NCBI RefSeq assembly: GCF_017549005.1
Contig: NZ_JAFYYT010000008.1
Coordinates: 26,530-90,529, forward strand
DNA: 64,000 nt
From: Ruminococcus sp.
Lineage (GTDB): Bacteria; Bacillota; Clostridia; Oscillospirales; Ruminococcaceae
Reading direction: 5' to 3'
The notes beneath the pieces are model-generated. The model was given only the letters and a program-made list of their open reading frames with translations, was not told where the DNA came from and searched no databases. Position 1 is the first letter of the stretch; each line of letters starts with the position of its first letter. The position numbers were made by a program, and so were the translations under genes. Shown one piece after another: positions 26,768 to 35,756 of this stretch.

Positions 26768-26820
26768 AAATCTCCTTTATTCCTGTAGGAACGACCAATA
26801 TCCGCCCCTGAGATGCGACG

Positions 26821-26850
26821 AAAAAGCTGCCGCACTTGCCGTGCAGCAGC
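26821..26850 (-). terminator. Terminator of murA
   Basis: On the minus strand GCTGC-x-GCAC, loop, GTGC-x-GCAGC, then TTTTT, 13 bases after the murA stop. Confidence 0.75.
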
Positions 26851-26862
26851 CATTATACTTAT

Positions 26863-28167
26863 TTAAACAGCAGCCTTTGTGCTGTCCGACTTTGTTTCCT
26901 CAGTCTTATCGGGAACGCTTACCTTTTCGATATCAGCTCCGAGAGCACGAAGCTTTCCTTCCATGCAGTCATAACCTCTTTCGATATGGTAGATATCCTC
27001 TATCTCGGTAACTCCGCTTGCAGCGAGTCCTGCGATTATAAGCGCAGCTCCTGCTCTGAGGTCACACGCCTTTACGGGAGCTCCCATGAGCTTTCCTGTA
27101 CCCTCGATAAGCGCTACCTTACCGTTTACGGTGATATCCGCGCCCATTCTTCTGAGCTCGTCAACGTAGCGGAAACGCTGCTCCCAGATATTCTCAGTAA
27201 TAATGCTCGTACCCTGTGCAAGACAGAGGAGAGTTGCTATCTGAGACTGCATATCCGTCGGGAATCCCGGATGAGGAGCTGTCTTGACGTTTGTCTTGAC
27301 CAACGGACCGTCTACCCATACCCTGATGCTGTCGTCGAACTGCTCGATATTTACGCCGATCTTTTCAAGCTTCTTTGTGATCGACTCAAGATGCTTCGGG
27401 ATAACGTTCTTGATAAGAACATCGCCCTTCGTGGCGGCAACTGCCACCATGAAAGTACCTGCCTCTATCTGATCGGGGATAACGGCATAGGTAGTACCGT
27501 GAAGGTGCTCAACGCCTCTGATCTTGATAACGTCCGTACCTGCGCCCATGATGTTTGCGCCCATGGAGTTGAGGAAGTTTGCAAGATCGACGATATGCGG
27601 CTCCTTAGCGGCATTTTCGATTATTGTGAGGCCCTCAGCCTTAACGGCTGCGAGCATAGCGTTCATTGTAGCTCCGACGGTGACAACGTCGAAGAATATC
27701 TGATTTCCCGTAAGCTTATCCGCAACAAGGTCTACCATTCCCTGGCTGAGAGTATACTCCGCGCCGAGAGCAGTGAAAGCTTTAAGGTGCTGATCTATGG
27801 GACGGTCTCCGAGAGGACATCCGCCCGGCATTGATACTCTTGCCTTATTGAACTTGCCCAGAAGAGCTCCGAGGAAATAATATGAAGCGCGCATTTTTCT
27901 TGCGTACTCATAGGGCACGCAGTACTTGCTTATGGTCGTAGGATCGATCCTGTAGGCATCTTTTCCTATCTTTTCGACCTGAGCGCCCATTTCCTCAAGG
28001 ATATGGATACAGATCCTGACATCGCTGATGTAAGGTACATTTTCTACAACGCAAGGTTCATCAGAAAGTATGACTGCGGGAAGAATAGCTACAGCTGCAT
28101 TCTTGGCTCCGCTTATGGTAACTTCACCCTCAAGGCGTCTTCCGCCTTTTACAACAAACTTATCCAA
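26863..28167 (-). CDS. murA: UDP-N-acetylglucosamine 1-carboxyvinyltransferase
   Basis: A 434-residue enzyme that transfers enolpyruvate from PEP to UDP-GlcNAc, the first committed step of peptidoglycan synthesis in the cytoplasm. Hallmarks are the N-terminal FVVKGGRRLEGEVTISGAKN, the PEP-binding Cys at about residue 117 in PGGCPLGDRPIDQHL, and DLRAGAALIIAGLAASG. The start is TTG 28167 because AAGGAGAG lies 7 bases upstream and the MurA N-terminus begins there; the longer frame to 28257 would add 30 unrelated residues. The Cys (not Asp) predicts fosfomycin sensitivity at this enzyme. Confidence 0.95.
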   Translation of the reverse strand: MDKFVVKGGRRLEGEVTISGAKNAAVAILPAVILSDEPCVVENVPYISDVRICIHILEEMGAQVEKIGKDAYRIDPTTISKYCVPYEYARKMRASYYFLGALLGKFNKARVSMPGGCPLGDRPIDQHLKAFTALGAEYTLSQGMVDLVADKLTGNQIFFDVVTVGATMNAMLAAVKAEGLTIIENAAKEPHIVDLANFLNSMGANIMGAGTDVIKIRGVEHLHGTTYAVIPDQIEAGTFMVAVAATKGDVLIKNVIPKHLESITKKLEKIGVNIEQFDDSIRVWVDGPLVKTNVKTAPHPGFPTDMQSQIATLLCLAQGTSIITENIWEQRFRYVDELRRMGADITVNGKVALIEGTGKLMGAPVKACDLRAGAALIIAGLAASGVTEIEDIYHIERGYDCMEGKLRALGADIEKVSVPDKTEETKSDSTKAAV

Positions 28168-28285
28168 ATATTTTCTCTCCTTATTTTTCGGGTCATCTGT
28201 ATTTTTTCCCGAATTTCTTTCTTTTGTTCCCCGACTCACAGAGCCGGATAAATACACATATCATCGGACACCCGTCCGAAAAAGA

Positions 28286-29785
28286 TCAATTATAGTCCTT
28301 GATGTTCCAGTGAACATCTCCGCCGCTGAAGTCCGATACTGTTACTTTCTCTATTATTACGTCTTCAGTGGGCTTGTCGTTGTTGCCTGTCTCTGTTTCC
28401 TGTATCTTGAACACTACGTCAAGACCGTCATATACCTGACCGAAGATGGTATAGCTTCCGTCGAGCCACGGCGCTCCGCCGTATGTCGAGTAGACCTCAG
28501 CCTCATTATCGGTAAATGTGTAGCCGCTTTCCTTGAGCTGGTCGATCTGCTCCTTTTCGTAAACCTCGCCTGTTACGATATAGAACTGGCTTCCGTTGCT
28601 GGCTGTAGAGCCGCTGTTCGCATAAGCGACAGCTCCTGTCGCATGGATAAGGTGCGGATCGGTATCATGGTCGTCGAAGCCCTTTTCAAATATGCATTCG
28701 CCGCCTGTTCCGTCGCCGTTCGGGTCGCCGCCCTGTATCATAAAGTCCTTGATGACCCTGTGGAAGGTAAGACCGTCATAATATCCGCGCTCTGCAAGGG
28801 TGATGAAGTTCTCAACGCCCTTGTCCGCATATTCGGGGAAGAGCTTGATCTTAACTTCCTTGTCGTAGCCCTTAACCTTGAGGCTTACGACCTTTTCGCC
28901 CTCTTTCGGAGCCGTGAAGTTTGCAATGTTAAGGTTTTCCTTGCCTGTTGAGTTTCTTATCTCGTCGGCGTCGAACTCGTCATAATCACTGATATACCAG
29001 TGTATGTCCTCGCCGTTGTACTCGCCCACTGTTACGGACTCCATAATGAGATCCTTGTAGGGCATACTGTTTGCGTCGACCGCAACATTCTGTATCTTGA
29101 AGAAAACGTCGAGACCGTCTATAACCTGACCGAAAACTGTATAGCTTCCGTCAAGCCACGGTGCTCCGCCCACTTCCTCATATATCTTCTTTGCATTTTC
29201 AGACAGCGCATAGCCTCTCTGTCCGAGCTCGTCAAGCTCTTCCTTCGAGTACTTCGTACCCGTTACAACGTAGAACTGGCTTCCGTTGGTAGCTGTGCTG
29301 CCGCTGTTGGCGTAAGCAAGAGCTCCTGCTGCATGGATAAGGTGGGGGTCTGTGCCGCCGTCGAACTTACCGCCCCACATACTTTCGCCGCCGATGCCTA
29401 TTCCCTGAGGATCGCCGCCCTGCACCATAAAATCGGTGATGACTCTGTGGAACTTGAGTCCGTCGTAGTAGCCCTTCTTAGCGAGCCCGACGAAATTCTC
29501 AACGCCCTTGTCAGCATATTCGGGGAAAAGTCTGAACTTTACGGTACCGTAATCCTTTACCTTCATTACCACAATGGTATCGCCCTTCTGAGGAGCTGTA
29601 AAGTTTGCGATATCCACATTCTCGACTGTGACCGGCTGTGTTGCGGCTGTAGTTTCCTCTGTGGAAGCAGCCGTTGTAGTGTCACTGGCAGTCGTCTGTG
29701 TACCCTTGCTGTCCTGACCGCATGACGAAAGCGCCGATGCAGCCAAAGCAATGCAGAAAATTCCTGCTATAACTTTTCTGAACAT
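28286..29785 (-). CDS. Tandem cyclophilin-type peptidyl-prolyl isomerase lipoprotein
   Basis: A 499-residue lipoprotein: signal peptide with lipobox ALSSC at about residue 21, a Thr/Ser linker, then two cyclophilin domains (about 65-260 and 285-495). Each has FHRVI-x-DFM-x-QGGDP, YANSGSTA-x-NGSQFY and a W-LDGSYT-x-FGQV-x-DGLDVVFKI segment. Cyclophilins speed proline cis-trans isomerisation, here presumably helping proteins fold outside the membrane. The two domains are clear internal duplicates. RBS AAGGAGAG precedes ATG 29785. Another cyclophilin gene lies 176 bases upstream on the same strand. Confidence 0.9.
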   Translation of the reverse strand: MFRKVIAGIFCIALAASALSSCGQDSKGTQTTASDTTTAASTEETTAATQPVTVENVDIANFTAPQKGDTIVVMKVKDYGTVKFRLFPEYADKGVENFVGLAKKGYYDGLKFHRVITDFMVQGGDPQGIGIGGESMWGGKFDGGTDPHLIHAAGALAYANSGSTATNGSQFYVVTGTKYSKEELDELGQRGYALSENAKKIYEEVGGAPWLDGSYTVFGQVIDGLDVFFKIQNVAVDANSMPYKDLIMESVTVGEYNGEDIHWYISDYDEFDADEIRNSTGKENLNIANFTAPKEGEKVVSLKVKGYDKEVKIKLFPEYADKGVENFITLAERGYYDGLTFHRVIKDFMIQGGDPNGDGTGGECIFEKGFDDHDTDPHLIHATGAVAYANSGSTASNGSQFYIVTGEVYEKEQIDQLKESGYTFTDNEAEVYSTYGGAPWLDGSYTIFGQVYDGLDVVFKIQETETGNNDKPTEDVIIEKVTVSDFSGGDVHWNIKDYN

Positions 29786-29961
29786 TTAATTCTCTCCTTA
29801 TGATTGAGCGGACATTCTTAACATATGCTTGTCCGCAGACAGGATTAAATAATTATACTTCAACTTATATATTATACATCAAAAAAATCACTTTGTAAAG
29901 AGTTTGGGCATATTTTTGTATTGATTTGTCAGATACTTTTATACATATCAGGTTTTTCTGC

Positions 29962-30765
29962 TTATTTTTCCTCCTCCGCGGCCTCTTCCCCGGGAGAATA
30001 AGTACTTATTTTAACTGAATTTATCATAACGTCCACGGCAGGGAACTTGTAATTTCCGACATTATTGGTTTCCAGCGAAGCAAGCTTTTCGACTACATCC
30101 ATTCCGCTGTAGGTCTGGCCGATGACTGTCATCTGCTGCGAAAAATTGGGAACTCCGCCCTTTTCTATGAAAGCCTCCGCAAGCTCCTTGCTTTCCGAGT
30201 AGGACATAAGCTCCTCCTTGAAGGTGTCGTCAAAGGCTACCGTATTCACCAGCATGAATCTGCTGCCATTATAATAGGTACCGCCGCCGATTATCTTTTC
30301 CTTGAAATTCTGCTTGACAGTGGTGTTCATAGAAAGAACTGCGCCCCTGAAAGGCCACAGGTTCTGATGAAGCTCTCTCTCCACAAGCTCGTGGGAGTTG
30401 TCCTTTGCGCTGCCGTCCTTGTTGGGAGCGCCTGCCGCGGAATAAACTCCGCTTTCCGAATGGAAAACATAGGTGTTGTCGTAATAGCCCTGTCCGGCCA
30501 GCTCTGTGAAGTTCTTAACTGCATTCGGCGAATATTCGGGATAAAGCACGAATCTGAACTCGCCGAGGGTCGTGTCCACGATAGCTATGGGAGCGCCCTC
30601 CTCCAAAGCTTCAAGTTGTACGAGCTCCATTTCCTCGGGAACTATGGTGATATAGCTGCTGTTTCTCTCCTTCATCATGCCCGCAAGCATTACCACAAGG
30701 GACGAAACGCCCATAATAAGCGTAAATATCAGTATGAGCCTTACGGCTCTGTTTCCTCTTATCAT
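29962..30765 (-). CDS. Membrane-anchored cyclophilin-like protein
   Basis: A 267-residue protein with one N-terminal hydrophobic helix (about residues 9-30, LILIFTLIMGVSSLVVMLAG) and a cyclophilin-like domain outside: VDTTLGEFRFVLYPEYSPNA, NFTELAGQGYYDN, FRGAVLSMN and VIGQTYSGMDVVEKL. The usual FHR and QGGDP catalytic segments are replaced (VFHSESG, SAAGAPNKDGS), so isomerase activity is doubtful and a chaperone role is possible. It ends in an acidic tail. It is the upstream partner of the tandem cyclophilin. Confidence 0.8.
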   Translation of the reverse strand: MIRGNRAVRLILIFTLIMGVSSLVVMLAGMMKERNSSYITIVPEEMELVQLEALEEGAPIAIVDTTLGEFRFVLYPEYSPNAVKNFTELAGQGYYDNTYVFHSESGVYSAAGAPNKDGSAKDNSHELVERELHQNLWPFRGAVLSMNTTVKQNFKEKIIGGGTYYNGSRFMLVNTVAFDDTFKEELMSYSESKELAEAFIEKGGVPNFSQQMTVIGQTYSGMDVVEKLASLETNNVGNYKFPAVDVMINSVKISTYSPGEEAAEEEK

Positions 30766-30886
30766 TTATTTATCCTTTCAAGCGTATACTACCTACATTA
30801 TACATACTATGTCACATTTTGTCAATATTTATCCCGTTTTTTCTGAGTTTATCAGTGTCGGGGCAGCATTTCTTCAAAATTTTTTC

Positions 30887-30915
30887 TTGACAAAGCGCCC
30901 CGTTTGTGGTATCAT
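30887..30915 (+). promoter_or_regulatory. Promoter of SRP RNA
   Basis: Perfect TTGACA at 30887-30892, TATCAT at 30910-30915, 17-bp spacing. Confidence 0.8.
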
Positions 30916-30959
30916 ATTAAAAGAGCATCGTCTGCTCGTATAAACGGGTGTGAAATTCC

Positions 30960-31077
30960 GAAATATAGATGTGTGGGCCCTGTGCAACAAGACCCCGTGA
31001 ACCATGTCAGGCGGGAGACCGAGCAGCATTAAGCGGTGCGTGTTGTGTGCCGCAGCAAGCCTGCACATCTATGTTTC
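30960..31077 (+). ncRNA. ffs: Signal recognition particle RNA, small bacterial type
   Basis: The conserved apical domain is present: GAACCATGTCAGGC, then GGGAGACCGAGCAGCATTAA. The ends pair in a long stem (AGATGTGTGGGC with GCCTGCACATCT), which extends outward through TTCCGAAA / TTTCGGAA to a T-run that may serve as terminator. The RNA binds Ffh to target nascent membrane and secreted proteins. It lies upstream of dnaX-ybaB-recR, as scr does in Bacillus, but with a TPR gene in between. Exact ends are approximate. Confidence 0.93.
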
Positions 31078-31109
31078 GGAATTTTCCTTTAGACATGGGG
31101 GTGCGTGAA

Positions 31110-32003
31110 ATGTTCCGTTCTATCCTCGCAATGCGCGCCAAGCGCGTACTGCTGTGCATAAAGCGGTCCGTAGTCAAGGCTGCCGCTTTTGTTCCCCTGT
31201 CTCTGACAGGTATCATGATCTATGAAGCCATAAAGAATAAGGGCGGTTCTGTCCGCTGCACTGAGGTAATAGACCTTATGCTCGCCTCGTTCCTGTTCTT
31301 TATGATAGTCTTTTCTGCCGATATGATAGCCAAATACAAGGGCAAGCTCTATCACCTCTACGATGAGGATCTCATCGGCAGTGCCTTTACAGGTTTGAAG
31401 CGGAGCTCCATACTCTTTGAACAGGCTCTCGACCTGTTCCACAAGAACAACTACCGCATGGCTCTCGAACAGTTTACCGACATCGGCAACGACGGCGAGA
31501 AGCTTTCTCAGCAGGAAACGGCTCTTCTGGAGTTCTACCGCGGACGCTGCTACCATATACTGAATGTTTTTCCCAACGCTCTCATCTGCTACGAAAACGC
31601 GGAAGAGAACGGCTTCTATATCCCTGAGCTGCCTATTTTCGAGGCCCGCTGTCATGTGGGCAACGGCTACTACGAAAAAGCGGAGTCCCTTTACAAGGAG
31701 CTCATGACCAAGGATTACCGCTACCGCGACAGGATACGCTGCGAGCTGGGAAATATGTACCTAAAAATGAACGACGGCAGGACTGCCCTCAAGTGGTTCG
31801 GCGAGTCGATCGAAAAGCACGAAAACTACGCAAGCGCTGTGGGCGGAGCTGCCATAGCTCAGGCTATGCTTGGAAATACCGAGAAAAGCGCGGAGCTCTA
31901 CAAGCTTGCGATACTCAACAATATAGACAATGCCGACGACTTCAAGCACTACTACCGCGGCATTATCGCCCTGAAAAAGGCGGATAAAAAGGAAGAACAG
32001 TGA
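31110..32003 (+). CDS. Membrane-anchored TPR protein
   Basis: A 297-residue protein. Two hydrophobic segments lie near residues 24-42 (AAAFVPLSLTGIMIYEAI) and 57-75 (LMLASFLFFMIVFSADMI), followed by cytoplasmic tetratricopeptide-like helices from about residue 100 (FEQALDLFHKNNYRMALEQF, YEKAESLYKELM, GRTALKWFGESIEKHENYAS). TPRs bind other proteins. ATG 31110 is chosen behind GGGGGTG; ATG 31095 and GTG 31101 are alternatives. It ends 14 bases before dnaX, so the two are co-transcribed. Its partner is unknown. Confidence 0.78.
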   Translation: MFRSILAMRAKRVLLCIKRSVVKAAAFVPLSLTGIMIYEAIKNKGGSVRCTEVIDLMLASFLFFMIVFSADMIAKYKGKLYHLYDEDLIGSAFTGLKRSSILFEQALDLFHKNNYRMALEQFTDIGNDGEKLSQQETALLEFYRGRCYHILNVFPNALICYENAEENGFYIPELPIFEARCHVGNGYYEKAESLYKELMTKDYRYRDRIRCELGNMYLKMNDGRTALKWFGESIEKHENYASAVGGAAIAQAMLGNTEKSAELYKLAILNNIDNADDFKHYYRGIIALKKADKKEEQ

Positions 32004-32017
32004 AAGGAGAAGAGGCT

Positions 32018-33625
32018 GTGTACAAGGCACTTTACCGCAAATGGCGACCAATGACCTTCGACGACGTCATATCACAGGAATACACCACGGAAGCTCTGAA
32101 AAACCAGATCATCAGCGGCAAAACTGCCCATGCCTACCTTTTCACGGGTTCGAGAGGCACTGGTAAGACCACCTGCGCCCGTATCCTTGCAAAAGCTGTC
32201 AACTGCCGCAATATGAAGGACGGCAACCCCTGCCTCGAGTGCGACATCTGCCGTGACGCCGACAGCGGCGCCCTTACGGACATAGTTGAGATAGACGCGG
32301 CTTCAAACAACGGCGTCGACAATATCCGCGACCTACGCGACGCTGCGGTATATACTCCCGAACGCGGAGCTTTCAAGATATACATCATAGACGAGGTGCA
32401 TATGCTCTCAGCAGGAGCCTTCAACGCCCTGCTGAAGATCATGGAAGAGCCGCCTCCCTACGTTAAGTTCATACTTGCCACCACCGAGATACACAAAGTC
32501 CCTGCGACTATCGTTTCACGCTGTCAGCGCTACGACTTCCGCAGGATAAAGCCCGAGGACATCGCAAAGCGCATAAGCTATATCGCTTCACAGGAGGATA
32601 TAAACCTCACCGAGGACGGCGCGGCTATGATAGCAAAGCTTGCGGACGGCGGTATGCGTGACGCAGTATCGCTACTTGACCAGTGCTCGGTATGCGCCGA
32701 AAAAATAGACGCGGAAGCGGTCTCCAACGCCGCAGGCATAGCAGGAAGGGACTATCTTTACGATCTGCTTGACGCCATAACGGACTCGGATACGGCAAAG
32801 GCGCTGTCAATTACGGCTTCGCTCTACGATATGTCCAAGGACCTCGCAAGGCTCTGCGACGAGCTCATCATGCAGTTCCGCAACGTCATGCTCATAAAGG
32901 CTTCTCCCGAAAATGCGGAAAAGCTCATAGTGTGTATGCCCGACGAGCTTCAGCGCTTAAAGGCTGCCGCCGAAAAGAGCGACCTCTCCGCAGTAATGGA
33001 CAGGCTCTCCGCTCTGCAGGAGTGCAGGGACCGTATGCAGAACGCCATGAACAAGCGCGTGGAGTTCGAGATGTCCCTCATAAAACTTTGCGGAAATGTA
33101 AAGAATACACCCGAAAGTATTGACAATTCCGAAATTTATGATAAAATAAAACAGTTAGAGGATAAGATAAATTCAGCTCCGAGAGCTGTGCAGAATGCGG
33201 CACATATGCCCGAACAGCCCGAAATACTGGAGGCGAGCGCGGCTCCTGCCGACGAGAAGATAATCCCCACGGTAGACCTGAAAAAGCTTAGACCCGAGGA
33301 TATCCGCCCCTGCGACCGCTGGGGAGAGATACTGGACGAGTTCAAGCAGATAAATCCTGCCGTTGCAGGAAGCCTTGACGGCTCATTCGCAGGCACAGCA
33401 GGGAATTATATCTTCATCACCGCTCAGAACCGCTTCTTCATGGACCTCTTCAAGGTCAAGGAGAATGCAGCCTCACTTGGAGCGGCTATCGCTAAAGTGC
33501 TGGGACAGCGCTTCATAATCAAGGCGAAATGCGCCACAACTGTCACAGAACAGAAAAATCTTGCGGAAAGTCTCATAAAAAAGGCTGTCGAAAGCCAGAT
33601 AGAGACCTCCGTGGAGAACCAGTAA
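32018..33625 (+). CDS. dnaX: DNA polymerase III subunit gamma/tau
   Basis: A 535-residue clamp-loader ATPase that loads the sliding clamp at the replication fork. It begins MYKALYRKWRPMTFDDVISQ; Walker A is GSRGTGKT (44-51), a zinc module is CRNMKDGNPCLECDIC, Walker B IYIIDEVHML, and sensor 1 FILATTEIHKVPATIVSRCQ. The C-terminal third (tau part) is divergent. GTG 32018 fits AAAGGAG 8 bases upstream better than GTG 32000. The dnaX-ybaB-recR order is conserved in many Firmicutes. Confidence 0.95.
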   Translation: MYKALYRKWRPMTFDDVISQEYTTEALKNQIISGKTAHAYLFTGSRGTGKTTCARILAKAVNCRNMKDGNPCLECDICRDADSGALTDIVEIDAASNNGVDNIRDLRDAAVYTPERGAFKIYIIDEVHMLSAGAFNALLKIMEEPPPYVKFILATTEIHKVPATIVSRCQRYDFRRIKPEDIAKRISYIASQEDINLTEDGAAMIAKLADGGMRDAVSLLDQCSVCAEKIDAEAVSNAAGIAGRDYLYDLLDAITDSDTAKALSITASLYDMSKDLARLCDELIMQFRNVMLIKASPENAEKLIVCMPDELQRLKAAAEKSDLSAVMDRLSALQECRDRMQNAMNKRVEFEMSLIKLCGNVKNTPESIDNSEIYDKIKQLEDKINSAPRAVQNAAHMPEQPEILEASAAPADEKIIPTVDLKKLRPEDIRPCDRWGEILDEFKQINPAVAGSLDGSFAGTAGNYIFITAQNRFFMDLFKVKENAASLGAAIAKVLGQRFIIKAKCATTVTEQKNLAESLIKKAVESQIETSVENQ

Positions 33626-33700
33626 AGCTTCAAAAGCAAATATAACTTTGCTTGATATAAAATTTTTAAAAGAAACCATTTTTTCAAAGGAGAATTTAAA

Positions 33701-34051
33701 ATGAAAGCAAGAATACCAAAGAATATCAACGGCGGCGGCGCTCAGAACATGAATCAGATGATCAAGCAGGCTCAGAAAATGCAGGATCAGATCACTGAGC
33801 TCCAGGAAGATATCGAAGCAAGAGATTTCTCTGCCACAGCAGGCGGCGGAGCTGTTGAAGTTACTATAACAGGCAAGAAGACTATCAAGTCTCTTACTCT
33901 CAAGCCCGAAGTCGTTGACCCTAACGATATAGATATGCTCCAGGATCTCATCATCAGCGCTGTAAATGAAGCTGTAAACAACGTTGAGTCCACAACAGAA
34001 AGCGAAATGGGCAAGATCACTGGCGGAGTTTCTCTCCCCGGCCTTTTCTGA
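33701..34051 (+). CDS. YbaB/EbfC nucleoid-associated protein
   Basis: A 116-residue protein: MNQMIKQAQKMQDQITELQE, then FSATAGGGAVEVTITG and the conserved C-terminal half ending GGVSLPGLF. YbaB family dimers bind DNA and are linked with RecR/DnaX through conserved gene order. AAAGGAG precedes ATG 33701. recR starts 6 bases after the stop. Confidence 0.93.
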   Translation: MKARIPKNINGGGAQNMNQMIKQAQKMQDQITELQEDIEARDFSATAGGGAVEVTITGKKTIKSLTLKPEVVDPNDIDMLQDLIISAVNEAVNNVESTTESEMGKITGGVSLPGLF

Positions 34052-34057
34052 TAAATA

Positions 34058-34660
34058 ATGGCTGACCACAACGCGCTCCCATTGGTCATACTGGCCGAGA
34101 AGTTCGCTTCTCTCCCCGGTATCGGCATGAAATCGGCACAGAGGCTCGCTTACCATGTCATGTCTATGGATACGGAAGCTGTGGAGGACTTCGCAAAGGC
34201 TCTCATAGACGCAAAGAAAAACGTTCACTGCTGCAAATGCTGCCAGAACCTCACGGAAAGGGATATTTGCCCTATCTGCGACGATCCTCAGCGCGACAGG
34301 AGCATTATCTGCGTCGTCGAGAACCCAAAGGACGTCACAGCCTTCGAGCGTACAAGAGAGTACGGCGGCGTGTATCACGTTCTTCATGGCCTTTTATCGC
34401 CTATGGACGGCATTACTCCCGATAAGCTCCGCGTAAAGGAGCTCCTCGCAAGAATTGCGGAGGGCGGCGTGAACGAGGTCATTATGGCAACTAATCCCAC
34501 AGTGGAGGGCGACGCTACCGCTATGTATATCGCAGGCCTGCTAAAGCCAATGGGCATTAAGGTCACCCGCCTCGCTTTCGGACTGCCGGTGGGCGGTATA
34601 CTCGAGTACGCCGACGAGGTAACGCTGTTCAAGGCGCTCGAAAACAGGAATGATATGTAA
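34058..34660 (+). CDS. recR: Recombination protein RecR
   Basis: A 200-residue protein of the RecFOR gap-repair pathway. It has the helix-hairpin-helix LPGIGMKSAQRLAYHVM, a four-Cys zinc finger (CCKCCQNL and CPIC), a Toprim domain (ICVVENPKDVTAFERT), and the C-terminal Walker-like segment TRLAFGLPVGGILEYADEVT. It follows ybaB directly and ends in a terminator. Length fits the family exactly. Confidence 0.96.
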   Translation: MADHNALPLVILAEKFASLPGIGMKSAQRLAYHVMSMDTEAVEDFAKALIDAKKNVHCCKCCQNLTERDICPICDDPQRDRSIICVVENPKDVTAFERTREYGGVYHVLHGLLSPMDGITPDKLRVKELLARIAEGGVNEVIMATNPTVEGDATAMYIAGLLKPMGIKVTRLAFGLPVGGILEYADEVTLFKALENRNDM

Positions 34661-34661
34661 A

Positions 34662-34684
34662 AACGGGCATTAAGCCCGTTTTTT
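34662..34684 (+). terminator. Terminator of the dnaX-ybaB-recR unit
   Basis: AACGGGC, loop ATTAA, GCCCGTT, then TTTT. Confidence 0.88.
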
Positions 34685-34736
34685 CGTAAAGTATTATATC
34701 GCTCCCACAGAGGAGCGGTACATCGGAGGAATATTT

Positions 34737-35447
34737 TTGAAAAGCAGATTTTTGCGCGGAATGTCCCACGGTATCCCTATTTGTCTGGGATATCTTTCAG
34801 TTTCTTTCGGATTCGGCATCCTTGCGGTCAACAAGGCAGGACTTTCCGTATTTCAGGCTTCGGTCATATCCGCAACTAACCTTACTTCCGCAGGGCAGAA
34901 GGCAGGTCTTGACGTTATTGCGGCAGGCGGAGCTATCATTGAAATGATACTGCTCCAGCTGACTATCAATATCCGCTACTCCCTTATGGCGCTTTCACTT
35001 TCGCAGAAGCTTGACAGGTACTTTACTACGCCCCACAGGCTTCTCGCCTCATACGGCATTACAGACGAGATATTCGCTGTCTGCTCGGCGCAGAAAGAGC
35101 CTCTTACCCCTGCGTATATGTACGGAATGATATTCATTTCCGCCGCAGGCTGGATAACGGGAACAGCTCTCGGAGCAGCGGCAGGTGAGCTTCTTCCCGC
35201 GTCTGTGAGCATGGCTATGGAGATAGTTCTGTACGGAATGTTCATAGCTATCGTCATTCCGCCTGCAAAAAAACAGCACGGAGTGCTCTTTGCGGCAGTT
35301 ATCGCAGCTGCTCTCAGCGTTATGTTCAGGTATGCGCTGCCTGTGATAAGCGAAGGATTTGCTATTATTATTTCCGCGATCGCAGCTTCAATGCTTGCGG
35401 CTCTCATATTCCCCGTCAAGGACGGAGAGGAGGGAGCTGCACAGTGA
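34737..35447 (+). CDS. azlC: AzlC family branched-chain amino acid exporter, large subunit
   Basis: A 236-residue membrane protein of the AzlC/YgaZ family: GIPICLGYLSVSFGFGILAV in the first helix, LTSAGQKAGLDVIAAGGAII, LQLTINIRYSLMALSLSQKL, and YGITDEIFA. With a small AzlD partner it exports branched-chain amino acids or analogues. The start is TTG 34737 with CGGAGGA upstream. It overlaps azlD by four bases (GTGA). Confidence 0.92.
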   Translation: MKSRFLRGMSHGIPICLGYLSVSFGFGILAVNKAGLSVFQASVISATNLTSAGQKAGLDVIAAGGAIIEMILLQLTINIRYSLMALSLSQKLDRYFTTPHRLLASYGITDEIFAVCSAQKEPLTPAYMYGMIFISAAGWITGTALGAAAGELLPASVSMAMEIVLYGMFIAIVIPPAKKQHGVLFAAVIAAALSVMFRYALPVISEGFAIIISAIAASMLAALIFPVKDGEEGAAQ

Positions 35448-35743
35448 GTTTAGCTGTATATATCGCCGTTATGGCAGGCGTGACCTACCTCATAAGAATG
35501 ATACCTTTCACTTTCTTCCGGAAAAAGATAAAGTCCCGTTTTTTCAGGAGCTTTCTGTACTATATCCCCTATGCGGTGCTTTCCGCGATGACTATCCCCG
35601 CAATTTTCTACACCACCCATAATATGTGGACAGCCGCGGCAGGCACGGCAGTTGCTCTGCTGCTCGCATTCTTTGAGATGCCGCTGATAGTTGTTGCTCT
35701 TGCAGCTTCGGGAGCGGCTTTCCTGCTAAGTCTTTTCATGTGA
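35444..35743 (+). CDS. azlD: AzlD family branched-chain amino acid exporter, small subunit
   Basis: A 99-residue membrane protein with about three helices: GVTYLIRMIPFTFFRKKI, FLYYIPYAVLSAMTIPAIFY and a final hydrophobic segment. Features and length match AzlD. GTG 35444 overlaps the azlC stop, and AGGAGGGAG lies upstream. Confidence 0.9.
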   Translation: MSLAVYIAVMAGVTYLIRMIPFTFFRKKIKSRFFRSFLYYIPYAVLSAMTIPAIFYTTHNMWTAAAGTAVALLLAFFEMPLIVVALAASGAAFLLSLFM

Positions 35744-35756
35744 AAGGAGCCTGACT

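Noticed and set aside
26836-27834. Long plus-strand open frame of 332 codons
   Set aside because: It runs antisense over murA, has no ribosome site, and the murA frame is fully supported.
33473-34387. Minus-strand open frame of 304 codons
   Set aside because: It overlaps ybaB and recR on the opposite strand and shows no family motif or ribosome site.
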